Shown one piece after another: positions 44,631 through 55,009 of a DNA stretch of 64,000 nt. The notes beneath the pieces are model-generated. The model did no database searches. It was not told the origin of the DNA and saw only the letters and a list, made by a program, of their open reading frames with translations. The stretch's first letter is position 1. Each line of letters starts with the position of its first letter. A program made the position numbers and the translations under genes. Location: assembly GCF_900104525.1 (NCBI RefSeq), contig NZ_LT629711.1, positions 806,001-870,000 on the forward strand. The letters run 5' to 3'. The DNA comes from Pedococcus dokdonensis. GTDB lineage: Bacteria > Actinomycetota > Actinomycetes > Actinomycetales > Dermatophilaceae.

Positions 44631-45218
44631 TCAGCGACGTGGGCCCGGCAGGGCGATGACGCCCTCCGGCAGCGGCGGCAGCCCGGCGATCGTGCACAGC
44701 AGGTCGGACCACGCCACCAGGTGGGCGCCCACGTTGCCCGCGACGGGGGTCCACGAGGCGCGGACCTCCATCTCGACACTGGCCGGCCGGTCGGACAGGC
44801 CCGCGAAGCTCTCCGACACCACCCGGGTCACCGTGCCGGCCTCGGCGGTGTAACCGAGGTGGTGGGTCTCCAGGGCATCGGTCAGCCACGACCACCCGAC
44901 GGCGCCGAGCATCGGGTCGTTCGCGAGCTCGGGCTCGAGCTCGGCCCGCGCGAAGGTCACCGCCCGCCAAGCTCCGTCCCAGGGGTCCGGCACCGACGGG
45001 TCGTGCAGCAGGACGAAGCGCCCGGACGCGAGCTCGTCCTCGTCCGCGGCCGCGCCCACGACCTCGGCGGTGAGCGCCACGGCATACGGGGCGATGCGCT
45101 GGGGGGCAGGCACCTCGGTGAGGCGGATCTCGGGGCGCAGACGCGCCCCGCGCAGGTCGCTCAACGCCTGCGCGAACTCGGGGGATTGGTCGCCAGGGAC
45201 CGTTCGGCTGCCCACCAT
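44631..45218 (-). CDS. DUF3000 family protein
   Basis: This 195-residue protein starts MVGSRTVPGDQSPEFAQAL. It contains the conserved core PQRIAPYAVALTAEV, SGRFVLLHDPSVPDPWDG and GAVGWSWLTDALE of DUF3000, an actinobacterial family of unknown function next to RNase D (M. tuberculosis Rv2680). No catalytic motif is evident. The upstream open frame to 45515 has no homology and is excluded. Confidence 0.88.
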   Translation of the reverse strand: MVGSRTVPGDQSPEFAQALSDLRGARLRPEIRLTEVPAPQRIAPYAVALTAEVVGAAADEDELASGRFVLLHDPSVPDPWDGAWRAVTFARAELEPELANDPMLGAVGWSWLTDALETHHLGYTAEAGTVTRVVSESFAGLSDRPASVEMEVRASWTPVAGNVGAHLVAWSDLLCTIAGLPPLPEGVIALPGPRR

Positions 45219-45297
45219 CAGAGGGTATGCCGAGGGTCCGGGTATCACAGGGAGGTTGCCTCCCGCGTCGTGTCGCGTCGGCGGGTAGCGTGCGCGC

Positions 45298-46122
45298 ATG
45301 CTCTCCCTGCTCGCGCTCGCCTCCAGCGCCTGCTGGGGCACCTCCGACTTCTTCGCGGGGCTCTTCTCGCGCCGTCGGCCGGCCGTGGCAGTCGTGGGGT
45401 GGACCCAGTCGCTGGCGTTCCTCGTGCTGTGCGTCGCCGTGGCGGTCCGGTGGGACTCCATCACGTGGAGCGGCTGGCCGGCCTGGTCGGTGGCTGCCGG
45501 GGCCACCGGCATCACCGGGCTGCTGTGCTTCTACACCGCCCTGTCGACGGGGACGATGGGCGTCGTCGCGCCGATCGCCGCGCTCGGGGTGGCGGTGCCC
45601 GTCCTGCTCGGCGTGGCCGGCGGTGAGGCGCCCTCGCCCTGGACCTGGGTCGGCATCCTCGTGGCGGTCGTCGGCGTCACCCTCGCCTCCGGGCCCGAGC
45701 TGAGCGGCGACGTGTCGGTGCGACCCGTCGTGCTCGCCGGCGTGGCTGCGGTGGCTTTCGGACTCTGCCTCTACTGCATCGACCGCGGGGCGCGCAGCTC
45801 CACGCTCATGACGCTGTGGGGCATGCGTCTGACGTCGCTCGTGGTCTTCGTCACGATCGCGGTGGTGGCCCGCTCCGTCGGGGGCGTGGTTGCCAGGGAG
45901 GTGCCGGTCCTGCTCGCCATCGGGTGCGGCGACATGCTCGCCAACGTCCTGTTCGGGGTGGCGTCCTCGCGAGGAGAGGTCAGCGTCGCCAGTGTCCTCG
46001 CCTCGCTCTACCCGGTCGTGACGATCCTGCTGGCCCGACTCGTCCTCGGCGAACGGCTGCGCCTCATCCAGCAGGTGGGGGCCGTCCTGTCGCTCGCAGG
46101 CGCGGCGATCATCGCCTTCTGA
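45298..46122 (+). CDS. EamA/DMT-family transporter
   Basis: This 274-residue protein has about ten membrane helices arranged as two EamA repeats (LASSACWGTSDFFAGL in the first, VAAVAFGLCLYCIDRG in the second). It ends in the family pattern LLARLVLGERLRLIQQVGAVLSLAGAAII. Such transporters export metabolites or amino acids; the substrate is unknown. It lies 18 bases before hemE, so it may share its operon. Confidence 0.88.
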   Translation: MLSLLALASSACWGTSDFFAGLFSRRRPAVAVVGWTQSLAFLVLCVAVAVRWDSITWSGWPAWSVAAGATGITGLLCFYTALSTGTMGVVAPIAALGVAVPVLLGVAGGEAPSPWTWVGILVAVVGVTLASGPELSGDVSVRPVVLAGVAAVAFGLCLYCIDRGARSSTLMTLWGMRLTSLVVFVTIAVVARSVGGVVAREVPVLLAIGCGDMLANVLFGVASSRGEVSVASVLASLYPVVTILLARLVLGERLRLIQQVGAVLSLAGAAIIAF

Positions 46123-46140
46123 GCCACCTAGAATCACCCG

Positions 46141-47175
46141 GTGACCTCCCCCCTCGACTCCGCCCTGGTCCGCGCTGCCCGCCGCGAGCCGGTGACCCAC
46201 ACGCCGGTGTGGTTCATGCGCCAGGCCGGGCGCTCGCTGCCGGAGTACCGGGCGGTGCGTGAGGGCGTCGGGATGCTCGAGTCCTGCCGGCGACCGGACC
46301 TGGTCACCGAGATCACCCTCCAGCCGGTGCGCCGGCACGGTGTCGACGCGGCGATCTTCTTCTCCGACATCGTGGTGCCCCTCGCCGCAGTCGGGGTCGA
46401 CCTCGACATCGTCGCCGGTGTGGGGCCCGTGGTGGCCACGCCCTTCCGCAGCCGGGCCGACCTCGACCGGCTCCCGGAGCTCACGCCCGAGCACGTCCCC
46501 TACATCACGGCCGCCGTCGAGCAGCTCGTCGGGGAGCTGGGCAGCACGCCGTTGATCGGGTTCGCCGGCGCCCCGTTCACCTTGGCCAGCTACCTCGTCG
46601 AGGGTGGTCCGAGCAAGAACCACGAGCACACCAAGGCGCTGATGTACGGCGACCCGCAGCTGTGGCACGACCTGTGCTCCCGACTGGCCCAGGTCTCGGG
46701 TGCCTTCCTCGACGTCCAGGCCGCGGCCGGGGCTTCCGCCGTCCAGCTGTTCGACTCGTGGGTCGGGGCCCTGCCCCGCGCCGACTACGAGCGCTTCGTC
46801 GCGCCGCACTCCACCGCCGCGCTCGCCGCGGTCTCGGCCCGCGGCATACCCAAGATCCACTTCGGGGTGGGCACCGGTGAGCTGCTGCCCTCGATGGGTG
46901 CCGTCGGCGCCGACGTCGTGGGCGTCGACTACCGCGTGTCCCTCACCGACGCGCTCGCGCGGCTCGGAGGCCGGTATGCCGTGCAGGGCAACCTCGACCC
47001 GGCGCTCCTCTTCGCGCCGTGGGAGGCTCTGGAGGCGAAGGTGCGGGCCATCGTCGACGAAGGCCGGGCCGCCCCGGGCCACATCTTCAACCTCGGCCAC
47101 GGGGTGCTGCCCGACACCGACCCCGACGTGATCACCCGCGTCGTCGACCTCGTGCACGAGGTCGGCCAGCGCTGA
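46141..47175 (+). CDS. hemE: Uroporphyrinogen decarboxylase
   Basis: This 344-residue enzyme converts uroporphyrinogen III to coproporphyrinogen III. The N-terminal substrate motif [14 protein letters not shown] (residues about 22-35), [26 protein letters not shown] and [11 protein letters not shown] are all conserved. It starts with GTG at 46141. In this genome it feeds the coproporphyrin-dependent branch through hemY, hemH and hemQ. Confidence 0.96.
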   Translation: MTSPLDSALVRAARREPVTHTPVWFMRQAGRSLPEYRAVREGVGMLESCRRPDLVTEITLQPVRRHGVDAAIFFSDIVVPLAAVGVDLDIVAGVGPVVATPFRSRADLDRLPELTPEHVPYITAAVEQLVGELGSTPLIGFAGAPFTLASYLVEGGPSKNHEHTKALMYGDPQLWHDLCSRLAQVSGAFLDVQAAAGASAVQLFDSWVGALPRADYERFVAPHSTAALAAVSARGIPKIHFGVGTGELLPSMGAVGADVVGVDYRVSLTDALARLGGRYAVQGNLDPALLFAPWEALEAKVRAIVDEGRAAPGHIFNLGHGVLPDTDPDVITRVVDLVHEVGQR

Positions 47176-47208
47176 GCCGCTGGCCGACCCCGTGGTGCCC
47201 CTGCCGGG

Positions 47209-48213
47209 CTACTGCGGGAGGACGGACGGCGCCGGGTTCACCGGACGGCGCCGACGGAGGTACCACCACGCAGGCAGGGCCAGCAGGGCGAACAGGGCGA
47301 GGAACGGGAGCAGCGCCCCGACGACGGTGAGCAGGACGGTGGCTGAGCCGGTGAAGGCGTCCCAGCCGCCCTTCAGCCCGACGAGGAAACCGGCCTGGTC
47401 GGGCTCCTCGGCGATCGCACCCGGCTCGGTGGTCAGGCTGATCTGGATGGGGGAGCGGGCCACGCTGCCCTTGAGGGAGGCGAGCTGGGCCTCGAGTGCC
47501 TCGAGGTCGGACTGGCGCCGGGTGAGCTCGGCCTCCATGGCCACGATCTGGTTGAGGTCGGTCGACTTCTCCAGGAAGGACCGGACCCGCTCGACGCTGA
47601 CCCGCATCGTCTCCAACCGAGACTGCGTGTCGACGATCTGACCGCCGACGTTCTCGCTGGAGCTGGTCGAGCGGATGACGGTGCCGACCGAGCCCAGCTC
47701 GGAGACGACCCGGTCCAGCTCGGTGGAGGGCACCGAGATGGTGATCTCCGCGTACGTCGTGGCGGTGACCTTGGCCGACTCCGCCAGGGGAGCGGTGCCG
47801 TCGGCGGTGCCGATGTTCTCGGAGAGGACGATGCCTTCAGCTGCTGCGCTGGCGGCGCGGACCTTGGCCACGGCCTGTCCGATGTTCTTGACCTGCAGCG
47901 CGATCGAGGCCCGACGGGCCAGCGACTCCTTCGACGCGGCGAGGTTGGCGACGGTCACCGGGTCGGCGGGTCCGCCGGTCGAGCCCTTGGCTCCGCTGTC
48001 GCCACCCTGCGACGAGGGCGCTCGTTCCCCGGAGCCGCCGCCGGATCCGCCCGAGTCGGCGGGACGGTCTGCGGACTCCCCGGCCGAGCCGACGCTCGCC
48101 GCGCTGGACCCTGAGCTGTCTCCGGACCCGCCTGCGCAGGCGGCGAGGGCGAGGGTGGCGAGGAGGGCTGCGCCAATGGCTGCGGCGGTGCGGTGCGGAC
48201 GCGGGCGGGACAT
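47209..48213 (-). CDS. DUF4349 lipoprotein
   Basis: The 334-residue protein has a lipoprotein signal (AAIGAALLATLALAACAGG, Cys about residue 27) and a Ser/Gly linker. A DUF4349 domain follows with a central coiled coil (DTQSRLETMRVSVERVRSFLE, then EAELTRRQSDLEALEAQLASL), and one C-terminal membrane helix ends in basic residues. It would be anchored at both ends of the extracytoplasmic domain. Function is unknown. The start at 48213 is chosen for the signal sequence. It converges on hemE and is divergent from hemY. Confidence 0.87.
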   Translation of the reverse strand: MSRPRPHRTAAAIGAALLATLALAACAGGSGDSSGSSAASVGSAGESADRPADSGGSGGGSGERAPSSQGGDSGAKGSTGGPADPVTVANLAASKESLARRASIALQVKNIGQAVAKVRAASAAAEGIVLSENIGTADGTAPLAESAKVTATTYAEITISVPSTELDRVVSELGSVGTVIRSTSSSENVGGQIVDTQSRLETMRVSVERVRSFLEKSTDLNQIVAMEAELTRRQSDLEALEAQLASLKGSVARSPIQISLTTEPGAIAEEPDQAGFLVGLKGGWDAFTGSATVLLTVVGALLPFLALFALLALPAWWYLRRRRPVNPAPSVLPQ

Positions 48214-48377
48214 GGCGACTCCTTGGTCGTGGAGCTGACGAGAGCTCGGGGCTGGTGCTGCGGGCCGCCGAGGGATCGTGCTGGCGGCGGAGGCGGACAC
48301 CGGTGCGACTTGCTCCGTGCGCTCGACGTTCCCACCCGGTGGTGTCGAAAGAGTCACGATCTTGAAAGGGTGTGGGC

Positions 48378-49892
48378 ATGGTCGGATCACGAATCCTCAT
48401 CGTCGGAGGAGGTATCGCTGGGCTTGCCTGCGCTTGGGAGCTGTCGCATTCGCTTCCCGACGCGACCATCACCCTCGTCGACGCGGGCGACCGTCCGGGC
48501 GGCAAGCTGCGCCGGGAGCCGGTCGCAGGTGTCGCCCTCGACGTCGGCGCCGAGTCGATGTTGGCCCGTCGGCCCGAGGCGCTCGACCTCGTGACCGAGC
48601 TGGGTCTGGACCTCGACGTCGTGCACCCGGCGACGACGTCTGCCGCGATCTGGTCGCGGGGCGACCTGCACCCCCTGCCCAAGGGGACCCTGATGGGCAT
48701 TCCCTCGCCGGCCGCCTCCGCCCTGGGGATCCTCACGGCCGACGAGGTGTCCCGGGCTGAGAGCGAGACGCCATGGGACGCAGGTGATTTCGAAGACGTG
48801 TCAGTGGGTGACTACGTCGCGGCGCGGCTCGGTGACGCGGTCGTGGACCGACTCGTCGAGCCTCTCCTCGGCGGCGTGTATGCCGGGCAGGCCAGGCTGT
48901 TGTCGCTGCGCGCCTGCCTGCCGCAGGTCTTCGCGGCGGCGCGACGGGGCGAGTCCCTGACCGACGCCGCGGCAGCGGCAGCCGCAGCGGCCGCGTCGGC
49001 CGCGGCGACTTCGGCTGGGGCTGCTATGGGCGCGACTGCGCCTGCGGCGGGCGACGCCTCGGCGTCGGCGACCCCGCCGGTCTTCGCCGGGCTCGACGGA
49101 GGCGTGGGGCGGCTGGCCGAGGTGCTGGCCGAGTCGCTCCGGGGCCGCGGGGTGACGGTCCGCAGCGGCACCATCGCGCGCGAGCTGCACCGCGAGCCTG
49201 CCGGGTCGGGTGGCGGGTCGGGTGGCGGGTGGTCGGTCGTCGTCGGGCCGCAACCGCGACCGGAGCGGATCCACGCCGACGCCGTCGTCCTGGCCACCCC
49301 GGCGGCGTCGACCGCCAAGCTCCTCGCCCCCCACGTTCCCGACGCGACTCGGGCGCTGCGTGAGGTCGACTACGCGTCGATGGCGATCATCACCCTGGCC
49401 GTCGGCGCCGACGGTCCGACCAGGGCACCCTTGCCGGGCTCGGGGTTCCTGGTCCCCGCGCTGGAGGGCCGCACCATCAAGGCGAGCACCTTCTCCTCGA
49501 CGAAGTGGGGCTGGACTGCCGATGCGGCGCAGGACCTGTCGTTCCTGCGAGCCTCGGTGGGCCGGTACGGCGAGACATCGGACCTGCAGCGGCCCGACGA
49601 GGAGCTCGTCGCCATCGCCGTCGCCGAGGTGAGCGAGGCGCTCGGGCACCAGCTGCCGCGCATCGTCGACGCGCACGTCCAGCGCTGGGGAGGGGCCCTG
49701 CCGCAGTACACCGTCGGCCACGTCGACCGCATCGCCCGCATCCGGGCCGCCCTCGCGACCGCACCCGGGCTGGCCCTGGCCGGCGCCGCATACGACGGCG
49801 TGGGGATCCCGGCCTGCGTCGCCAGTGGGCGATCGGCCGCCCGGGCGGTGGCCACCCACCTGCGCTCGCGCCAGGGAGGCGAGGGAGACTAG
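48378..49892 (+). CDS. hemY: Coproporphyrinogen III / protoporphyrinogen oxidase
   Basis: The 504-residue FAD enzyme begins [17 protein letters not shown] (FAD Rossmann) and has the family middle and C-terminal blocks, including [22 protein letters not shown] near the end. With hemQ directly downstream, the role is most likely oxidation of coproporphyrinogen III to coproporphyrin III (CgoX). Residues about 195-235 are an Ala-rich low-complexity insert not seen in typical members. GTG 48372 is an alternative start. hemQ follows after four bases. Confidence 0.93.
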   Translation: MVGSRILIVGGGIAGLACAWELSHSLPDATITLVDAGDRPGGKLRREPVAGVALDVGAESMLARRPEALDLVTELGLDLDVVHPATTSAAIWSRGDLHPLPKGTLMGIPSPAASALGILTADEVSRAESETPWDAGDFEDVSVGDYVAARLGDAVVDRLVEPLLGGVYAGQARLLSLRACLPQVFAAARRGESLTDAAAAAAAAAASAAATSAGAAMGATAPAAGDASASATPPVFAGLDGGVGRLAEVLAESLRGRGVTVRSGTIARELHREPAGSGGGSGGGWSVVVGPQPRPERIHADAVVLATPAASTAKLLAPHVPDATRALREVDYASMAIITLAVGADGPTRAPLPGSGFLVPALEGRTIKASTFSSTKWGWTADAAQDLSFLRASVGRYGETSDLQRPDEELVAIAVAEVSEALGHQLPRIVDAHVQRWGGALPQYTVGHVDRIARIRAALATAPGLALAGAAYDGVGIPACVASGRSAARAVATHLRSRQGGEGD

Positions 49893-49896
49893 GGCC

Positions 49897-50610
49897 ATGA
49901 GCGCGCCGCACCCCTCGAACCCCAACGCCGCACGGATCCGCGAGATCAACGAGTCGATCCGCTACGCGATGTGGTCGGTCTTCGCCGTCACTGCGCCGCT
50001 GGGTGACGACCGTGAGGTGCTGGCCGAGGAGGTCGAGGAGCTCTTCGCGTCACTCGAGTCCGAGGGCGTCGTGACGCGGGGGGTCTACGACATCGGGGGC
50101 CTGCGCGCCGACGCCGACTTCATGGTCTGGTGGCACGCCGAGCGGATCGAGGACGTCCAGCGCGCCTACCGCGCCTTGCTGCGCACGCAGTTCGGGCAGC
50201 TGCTCGAGCCCACCTGGTCGGCCGCCGCGCTGCACCGACCGGCGGAGTTCAACAAGAGCCACATCCCCGCGTTCCTCGCCGACGAGGAGCCGAAGGACTT
50301 CATCTGCGTCTACCCCTTCGTGCGCTCGTACGAGTGGTACCTGCTGCCCGATGCGGAGCGGCGCGACATGCTGCGCGAGCACGGCCAGCAGGCGCGGGAC
50401 TTCCCCGACGTGCGGGCCAACACGATCGCGTCGTTCGCGCTGAACGACTACGAGTGGATCCTGGCCTTCGAGGCCGACGAGCTGCACCGGATCGTCGACC
50501 TGATGCGCGAGCTGAGGGCGTCGCGGGCGCGGATGCACGTCCGCGAGGAGCTCCCGTTCCACACCGGACGACGCGTCAGCGTCCCCGACCTGCTCACGTC
50601 GCTGCGCTGA
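49897..50610 (+). CDS. hemQ: Coproheme decarboxylase (HemQ)
   Basis: The 237-residue chlorite-dismutase-like protein catalyses oxidative decarboxylation of coproheme to haem b. It starts at ATG 49897, in [29 protein letters not shown]. The actinobacterial HemQ pattern [24 protein letters not shown] and the active-site region [19 protein letters not shown] (Tyr) are present. The pairing with hemY and the presence of hemE and hemH define a complete coproporphyrin-dependent terminal set in the window. Confidence 0.95.
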   Translation: MSAPHPSNPNAARIREINESIRYAMWSVFAVTAPLGDDREVLAEEVEELFASLESEGVVTRGVYDIGGLRADADFMVWWHAERIEDVQRAYRALLRTQFGQLLEPTWSAAALHRPAEFNKSHIPAFLADEEPKDFICVYPFVRSYEWYLLPDAERRDMLREHGQQARDFPDVRANTIASFALNDYEWILAFEADELHRIVDLMRELRASRARMHVREELPFHTGRRVSVPDLLTSLR

Positions 50611-50625
50611 CCGCAAGGGGGCACC

Positions 50626-51075
50626 ATGGCAGCCGTCGACGAGTCGCGTGACCGGTCCGGTGAGCTCGCGCGGTTCGTCGTCGCCCAGGACGAGCACGGC
50701 ACGTATGCCGCCGCGCTGGCCGAGCTGCGCGCCGGCCGCAAGCGCACCCACTGGATGTGGTTCGTCTTCCCCCAGGTCGAGGGACTCGGCACCAGCGCGA
50801 CCGCGAGGCACTTCGCCCTGCGCGGTCTGTCAGAGGCCCGGGCCTACCTCGCACACCCCGTGCTGGGCCCTCGGTTGCGCGAGAGCGCGCAGGCGCTGCT
50901 CGACCTGCCGGCCAGCGACCCGGTCCGGGTGCTGGGCGACATCGATGCGCTCAAGCTGCGGTCGTCGATGACGCTCTTCGCCCGCGCGGACGACGAGGAC
51001 CGCACGGAGTTCCGTGCGGTCCTCGACCGTTACTTCGGCGGGGTGGACGACCCGGCGACCCTGGAGCGGGTCTGA
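50626..51075 (+). CDS. DUF1810 family protein
   Basis: This 149-residue helical protein contains the DUF1810 signature RKRTHWMWFVFPQVEGLGTS at residues about 38-57 and HPVLGPRLRESAQALL. The family is widespread with unknown biochemical role. It follows hemQ by 15 bases and may be co-transcribed. It converges on msrB. Confidence 0.9.
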   Translation: MAAVDESRDRSGELARFVVAQDEHGTYAAALAELRAGRKRTHWMWFVFPQVEGLGTSATARHFALRGLSEARAYLAHPVLGPRLRESAQALLDLPASDPVRVLGDIDALKLRSSMTLFARADDEDRTEFRAVLDRYFGGVDDPATLERV

Positions 51076-51094
51076 CCGCGTCGCCGCGCGCCGA

Positions 51095-51517
51095 CTACTT
51101 CGACGCGGGTCGCATCGTGAGGGAGATGCTGTTGATGCAGTAGCGCTGGTCGGTCGGGGTGGCGTAGCCCTCACCCTCGAAGACGTGCCCGAGGTGGCTG
51201 CCGCAGTTCGCGCACCGCACCTCGACCCGCTTCATCCCCATCGACACGTCCTCGATGTACTCCACCGAGTCGCCGGCCAGCGGCGAGTAGAATGAGGGCC
51301 AGCCGCAGTGGCTGTCGAACTTGGTGGCCGAGGTGAACAGCTCGGCCCCGCAGGCCCGGCAGGCGTAGACCCCCTCGGTCTTGGTGTCGGTGTACTCCCC
51401 GACGAACGGACGCTCGGTGCCCGCCTGACGCAACACCTGGTACTCGGCCGGGCTCAGCTGCTCGCGCCATTCCTCGTCGCTCTTGGACACGGCATACGTG
51501 CGGTCGGTCTGCTCCAT
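51095..51517 (-). CDS. msrB: Peptide-methionine (R)-S-oxide reductase
   Basis: The 140-residue protein repairs oxidised methionine. It has zinc ligands in YACRACGAELF and RCANCGSHLGH, the substrate pocket FDSHCGWPSF, and the catalytic cysteine in RYCINSISL. ATG 51517 is chosen; GTG 51523 is two codons upstream. The syntenic mycobacterial gene is Rv2674. Confidence 0.95.
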   Translation of the reverse strand: MEQTDRTYAVSKSDEEWREQLSPAEYQVLRQAGTERPFVGEYTDTKTEGVYACRACGAELFTSATKFDSHCGWPSFYSPLAGDSVEYIEDVSMGMKRVEVRCANCGSHLGHVFEGEGYATPTDQRYCINSISLTMRPASK

Positions 51518-51669
51518 GCTCACGCTCTGACTCCTTCGCGGGACGGTGAGGATTCCTCGTCTCGATGTCTTCCTTCGTAGCCTCACGACCTTCTCAACGC
51601 AATCGGTGCCCATTCTGGTCCCGCGGCTCCTTACGGACCGATGACGGGCCCCACGGCTAGGCTCCGGGC

Positions 51670-53835
51670 ATGGCGACCAAAGCAACCGAGCTGGAGGTCC
51701 CCGGGGGGGCTGAGGGGTCGCGGCTGGTCCGCGTCTCGAGTCCCGACCGGCTGATCTGGCCCGATGACGGGATCACCAAGCTCGACCTCGCGGACTACGC
51801 CATCGCCGTCTCCGACGGGTTCATGGCCGCCCTGGGCAACCGCCCGGTGACCCTCCAGCGGTTCCCCGAGGGCATCACCGGGGAGGAGTTCTGGACCAAG
51901 AACCCGCCCAAGGGCATGCCCGACTTCATCAACCCGGTGATGTGCACCTACCCCAGCGGGCGCAAGCACCTCCAGGTCGTCGTCGACGAGCCCGCCGCGG
52001 TGGTGTGGGCCATGCAGATGAACACCGTGACCTTCCACCCGTGGCCGGTCCGCACCAGCAACGTCGACAACCCCGACGAGCTGCGGATCGACCTCGACCC
52101 GCAGCCCGGCCGCGACTTCAAGGACTCCGTCGAAGCAGCTCTGGTGCTGCGCGAGCTGCTCACCGAGCTGGGTCTCACCGGGTGGGCGAAGACCTCCGGC
52201 AACCGTGGCGTCCACGTCTTCGTCCGCGTCGCGCCGACCCACGAGTTCCTCGACGTGCGGCACGGTGTCATCGGGATCGCCCGCGAGCTCGAGCGCCGCC
52301 TGCCTGACCTGGTGACCACCTCCTGGTGGAAGGAAGAGCGTGGCGAGCGGGTCTTCGTCGACTTCAACCAGGCCTGCCGCGACCGCACCATCGCGTCCGC
52401 CTACAGCCCGCGCCCGCTGCCGGGAGCGCCGGTGAGCATGCCGGTGAGCTGGGACGCGCTGGCCGGCGTGAGCCCCGGCGACTTCACCGTGCGCACGGTG
52501 CCGGGCATCGTGGCCGCCGATGGTGACGCCTGGGCGGGGATGGACGACGCCGTGGGCGATGTCGCAGCCGCGATCGCCCTGTGGGACAGGGACATCGAGG
52601 AGCGTGGGCTCGGAGAGCTGAACTTCCCGCCGGACTACCCGAAGATGCCGGGGGAGCCGCCGCGGGTGCAGCCGAGCAAGCGGCGCAAGGACAAGTCCGA
52701 CGAGGACTACATGCCCCCCAAGGCCGAGCGCGACGCCGACCTGCGCTCGGTGTGGGGACCCGTGGTCCCGCCGGTGGCCCCCATGCTGGCCAAGCCGGTC
52801 AAGGGCATCCCGACGGGTGAATACCTGTTCGAGCCGAAGTGGGACGGTTTCCGGTCGATCATCTTCCGCTCGGGCGACCAGGTCGAGATCGGCAGCCGCA
52901 ACGAGAAGCCGATGACCCGCTACTTCCCCGAGGTGGTGGAAGCGGTGCTCGCCAACTTTCCCGAGAAGTGCGTGGTGGACGGCGAGATCGTGCTCATCGG
53001 TGGCGAGGGTGACCGGCTCGACTTCGACGCCCTCCAGCAGCGGATCCACCCGGCGGCCAGCCGGGTCAAGAAGCTCGCTGCCGAGACGCCGGCCAGCTTC
53101 GTGGCCTTCGACCTGCTGGCGATCGGCGATGACGACCTCACCGATCGGCCGTTCGGCGAGCGCCGGGCCCGCCTCGAGGAGGCCTTCGCGAAGGTGCAGC
53201 CTCCGATCCACCTGACCCGGGCCACCGACGACCCCGCGGTCGCGCAGGAGTGGTTCGAGCAGTTCGAGGGTGCCGGGCTCGACGGCGTGATCGCCAAGCC
53301 ACTCGACATCACCTACGTGCCCGACAAGCGGCTGATGCTCAAGATCAAGCACGAGCGCACCGCCGACTGCGTGGTGGCCGGCTACCGCACCCACAAGAGC
53401 GGTGACGACGCCATCGGCTCGTTGCTGCTCGGGCTGCACGCCGAGGACGGCTCCCTGCAGAGTGTGGGCGTGATCGGCGCGTTCCCGATGGCCCGGCGCA
53501 GGGAGCTCTTCGAGGAGCTGCAGCCGCTGGTCACCGACTTCGACCACCACCCATGGGCCTGGGCGGCGCAGGACATGGGCAGCCGCACCCCGACCAGTGG
53601 AGCCACCTCGCGCTGGAACGCCGGCAAGGACCTCTCCTTCACGCCACTGCGCCCCGAGCGCGTCGTCGAGGTGAAGTACGACCACATGGAGGGCGCCAGG
53701 TTCCGGCACACCGCGCAGTTCGTCCGGTGGCGCGACGACCGCACCCCGGAGTCCTGCACCTACCAGCAGCTCGAGGAGCCGGTGAGCTTCGACCTGGCTG
53801 ACGTGCTGGGTGAGCAGCCGGGGGAGCAGAAGTAG
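51670..53835 (+). CDS. ligD: LigD-type polymerase-ATP-dependent DNA ligase fusion
   Basis: The 721-residue protein has an N-terminal archaeo-eukaryotic primase-type polymerase domain (residues about 15-300). Its key residues include LRIDLDPQPG (catalytic Asp pair) and SGNRGVHVFVRV. An ATP-dependent DNA ligase domain follows (residues about 370-710), with catalytic lysine in EPKWDGFR, DGEIVLIG and DGVIAKPLD. The phosphoesterase domain found in mycobacterial LigD is missing. Such proteins act with Ku in non-homologous end joining; no ku gene lies in the window. Confidence 0.9.
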   Translation: MATKATELEVPGGAEGSRLVRVSSPDRLIWPDDGITKLDLADYAIAVSDGFMAALGNRPVTLQRFPEGITGEEFWTKNPPKGMPDFINPVMCTYPSGRKHLQVVVDEPAAVVWAMQMNTVTFHPWPVRTSNVDNPDELRIDLDPQPGRDFKDSVEAALVLRELLTELGLTGWAKTSGNRGVHVFVRVAPTHEFLDVRHGVIGIARELERRLPDLVTTSWWKEERGERVFVDFNQACRDRTIASAYSPRPLPGAPVSMPVSWDALAGVSPGDFTVRTVPGIVAADGDAWAGMDDAVGDVAAAIALWDRDIEERGLGELNFPPDYPKMPGEPPRVQPSKRRKDKSDEDYMPPKAERDADLRSVWGPVVPPVAPMLAKPVKGIPTGEYLFEPKWDGFRSIIFRSGDQVEIGSRNEKPMTRYFPEVVEAVLANFPEKCVVDGEIVLIGGEGDRLDFDALQQRIHPAASRVKKLAAETPASFVAFDLLAIGDDDLTDRPFGERRARLEEAFAKVQPPIHLTRATDDPAVAQEWFEQFEGAGLDGVIAKPLDITYVPDKRLMLKIKHERTADCVVAGYRTHKSGDDAIGSLLLGLHAEDGSLQSVGVIGAFPMARRRELFEELQPLVTDFDHHPWAWAAQDMGSRTPTSGATSRWNAGKDLSFTPLRPERVVEVKYDHMEGARFRHTAQFVRWRDDRTPESCTYQQLEEPVSFDLADVLGEQPGEQK

Positions 53836-55001
53836 TGGGCGAGGCCTCGGCCGGCCGCAAGGCCGCAGTGGCGGGCGCGGTGACGGCCGGCTCGGTGCTC
53901 GCCGCCGGCGCACTGAGCACCGTCGGTGCCGCGTCCTACTTCGCCCGCCGGGTGCTGACGCCGGACCGGCAGCGGCCCGACGACACCCAGGTCCTCGCGG
54001 TCGACGGTGACAGCGTGACGCTGGGGGTCAACCCCGAGACCCGGGCGCCGGGTCGATACGGGCTCTGGCTCGACCGCGACCGTGGGCACGCGCGCGTGGG
54101 GCAGGTCCTGGACCTCGACGAGACCTCGGGGCGGGTGAGACGCGAGCTGCTCGGAGTCGACTTCGGCCACCTCACCGGGGGCTTCGCCCGGTGGAACCAG
54201 TACTACTTCGCCAGCCCGCCCGACCGGTCCCTGGGGTTGCGGACCGAGTACGTCGACGTCGACACCGAGCTGGGCACCATGCCGGCCTGGGTGGTGCCCG
54301 CCGCCACGACGTCGGACCGCTGGGCGATCCTCGTCCATGGCCGGGGCGCCCGTCGTCAGGAGGGGCTGCGCGCCGTCCGGCCGCTCCACGACGCGGGCAT
54401 CAACGTCATGATCCCCAGCTATCGCAACGACCTCGGCGCGCGCAGCGGTCCCGACGGCCGCTACAACCTCGGGTTGTCGGAGTGGCGGGACATCGAGGAC
54501 GCCGGCCTGCACGCGGTGCGGCGGGGCGCCCGCGAGCTGGTCCTGGTCGGTTGGTCGATGGGTGGCGCGATCGTCCTGCAGACGCTGAGCCGCTCGTGGC
54601 TGGCCGACCACGTCACCCACGTCGTCCTCGACGCCCCGGTGATCGACTGGGGAGACGTCATCGCCCACCACGCCCGGGCCAACGGCATACCCGCGCCGAT
54701 CGGTGGGCTGAGCCGCGCCCTGATGGGACGCCGGTCCGCGCGCCGGCTGGTCGGGGTCCACGACCCGGTCGACGTGGCGCGCACCAACTGGGTCTCCCGC
54801 GCGGCTGAGCTGGAGCACCGCATCCTGCTGATCCACTCCGTCGACGACGAGTTCGTGCCGGTCGGGCCGTCGCTCGCCCTGGCTGACGCGCGTCCCGACC
54901 TCGTGACGATGGAGCGCTGGGAGGTCGCCCGGCACACCAAGGAGTGGAACGTCGACCCGGCTCGCTGGGAGGCCTCGGTGTCAGGATTCGTCAGCTCCTG
55001 A
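53835..55001 (+). CDS. Alpha/beta hydrolase family protein
   Basis: This 388-residue protein has an N-terminal membrane anchor or signal (KAAVAGAVTAGSVLAAGALS). An alpha/beta hydrolase domain follows with the nucleophile elbow LVGWSMGGAIVL (Ser about residue 240), IHSVDDEFVP (acid) and a likely final His near RHTKEW. It is probably an esterase or peptidase facing the envelope. Its GTG overlaps the ligase stop by one base, which suggests an operon. Confidence 0.87.
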   Translation: MGEASAGRKAAVAGAVTAGSVLAAGALSTVGAASYFARRVLTPDRQRPDDTQVLAVDGDSVTLGVNPETRAPGRYGLWLDRDRGHARVGQVLDLDETSGRVRRELLGVDFGHLTGGFARWNQYYFASPPDRSLGLRTEYVDVDTELGTMPAWVVPAATTSDRWAILVHGRGARRQEGLRAVRPLHDAGINVMIPSYRNDLGARSGPDGRYNLGLSEWRDIEDAGLHAVRRGARELVLVGWSMGGAIVLQTLSRSWLADHVTHVVLDAPVIDWGDVIAHHARANGIPAPIGGLSRALMGRRSARRLVGVHDPVDVARTNWVSRAAELEHRILLIHSVDDEFVPVGPSLALADARPDLVTMERWEVARHTKEWNVDPARWEASVSGFVSS

Positions 55002-55009
55002 GCGGCAGG

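Noticed and set aside
51631-53913. A 760-codon minus-strand frame opposite the polymerase-ligase gene
   Set aside because: Antisense shadow. The plus strand has all catalytic motifs of the ligase fusion.
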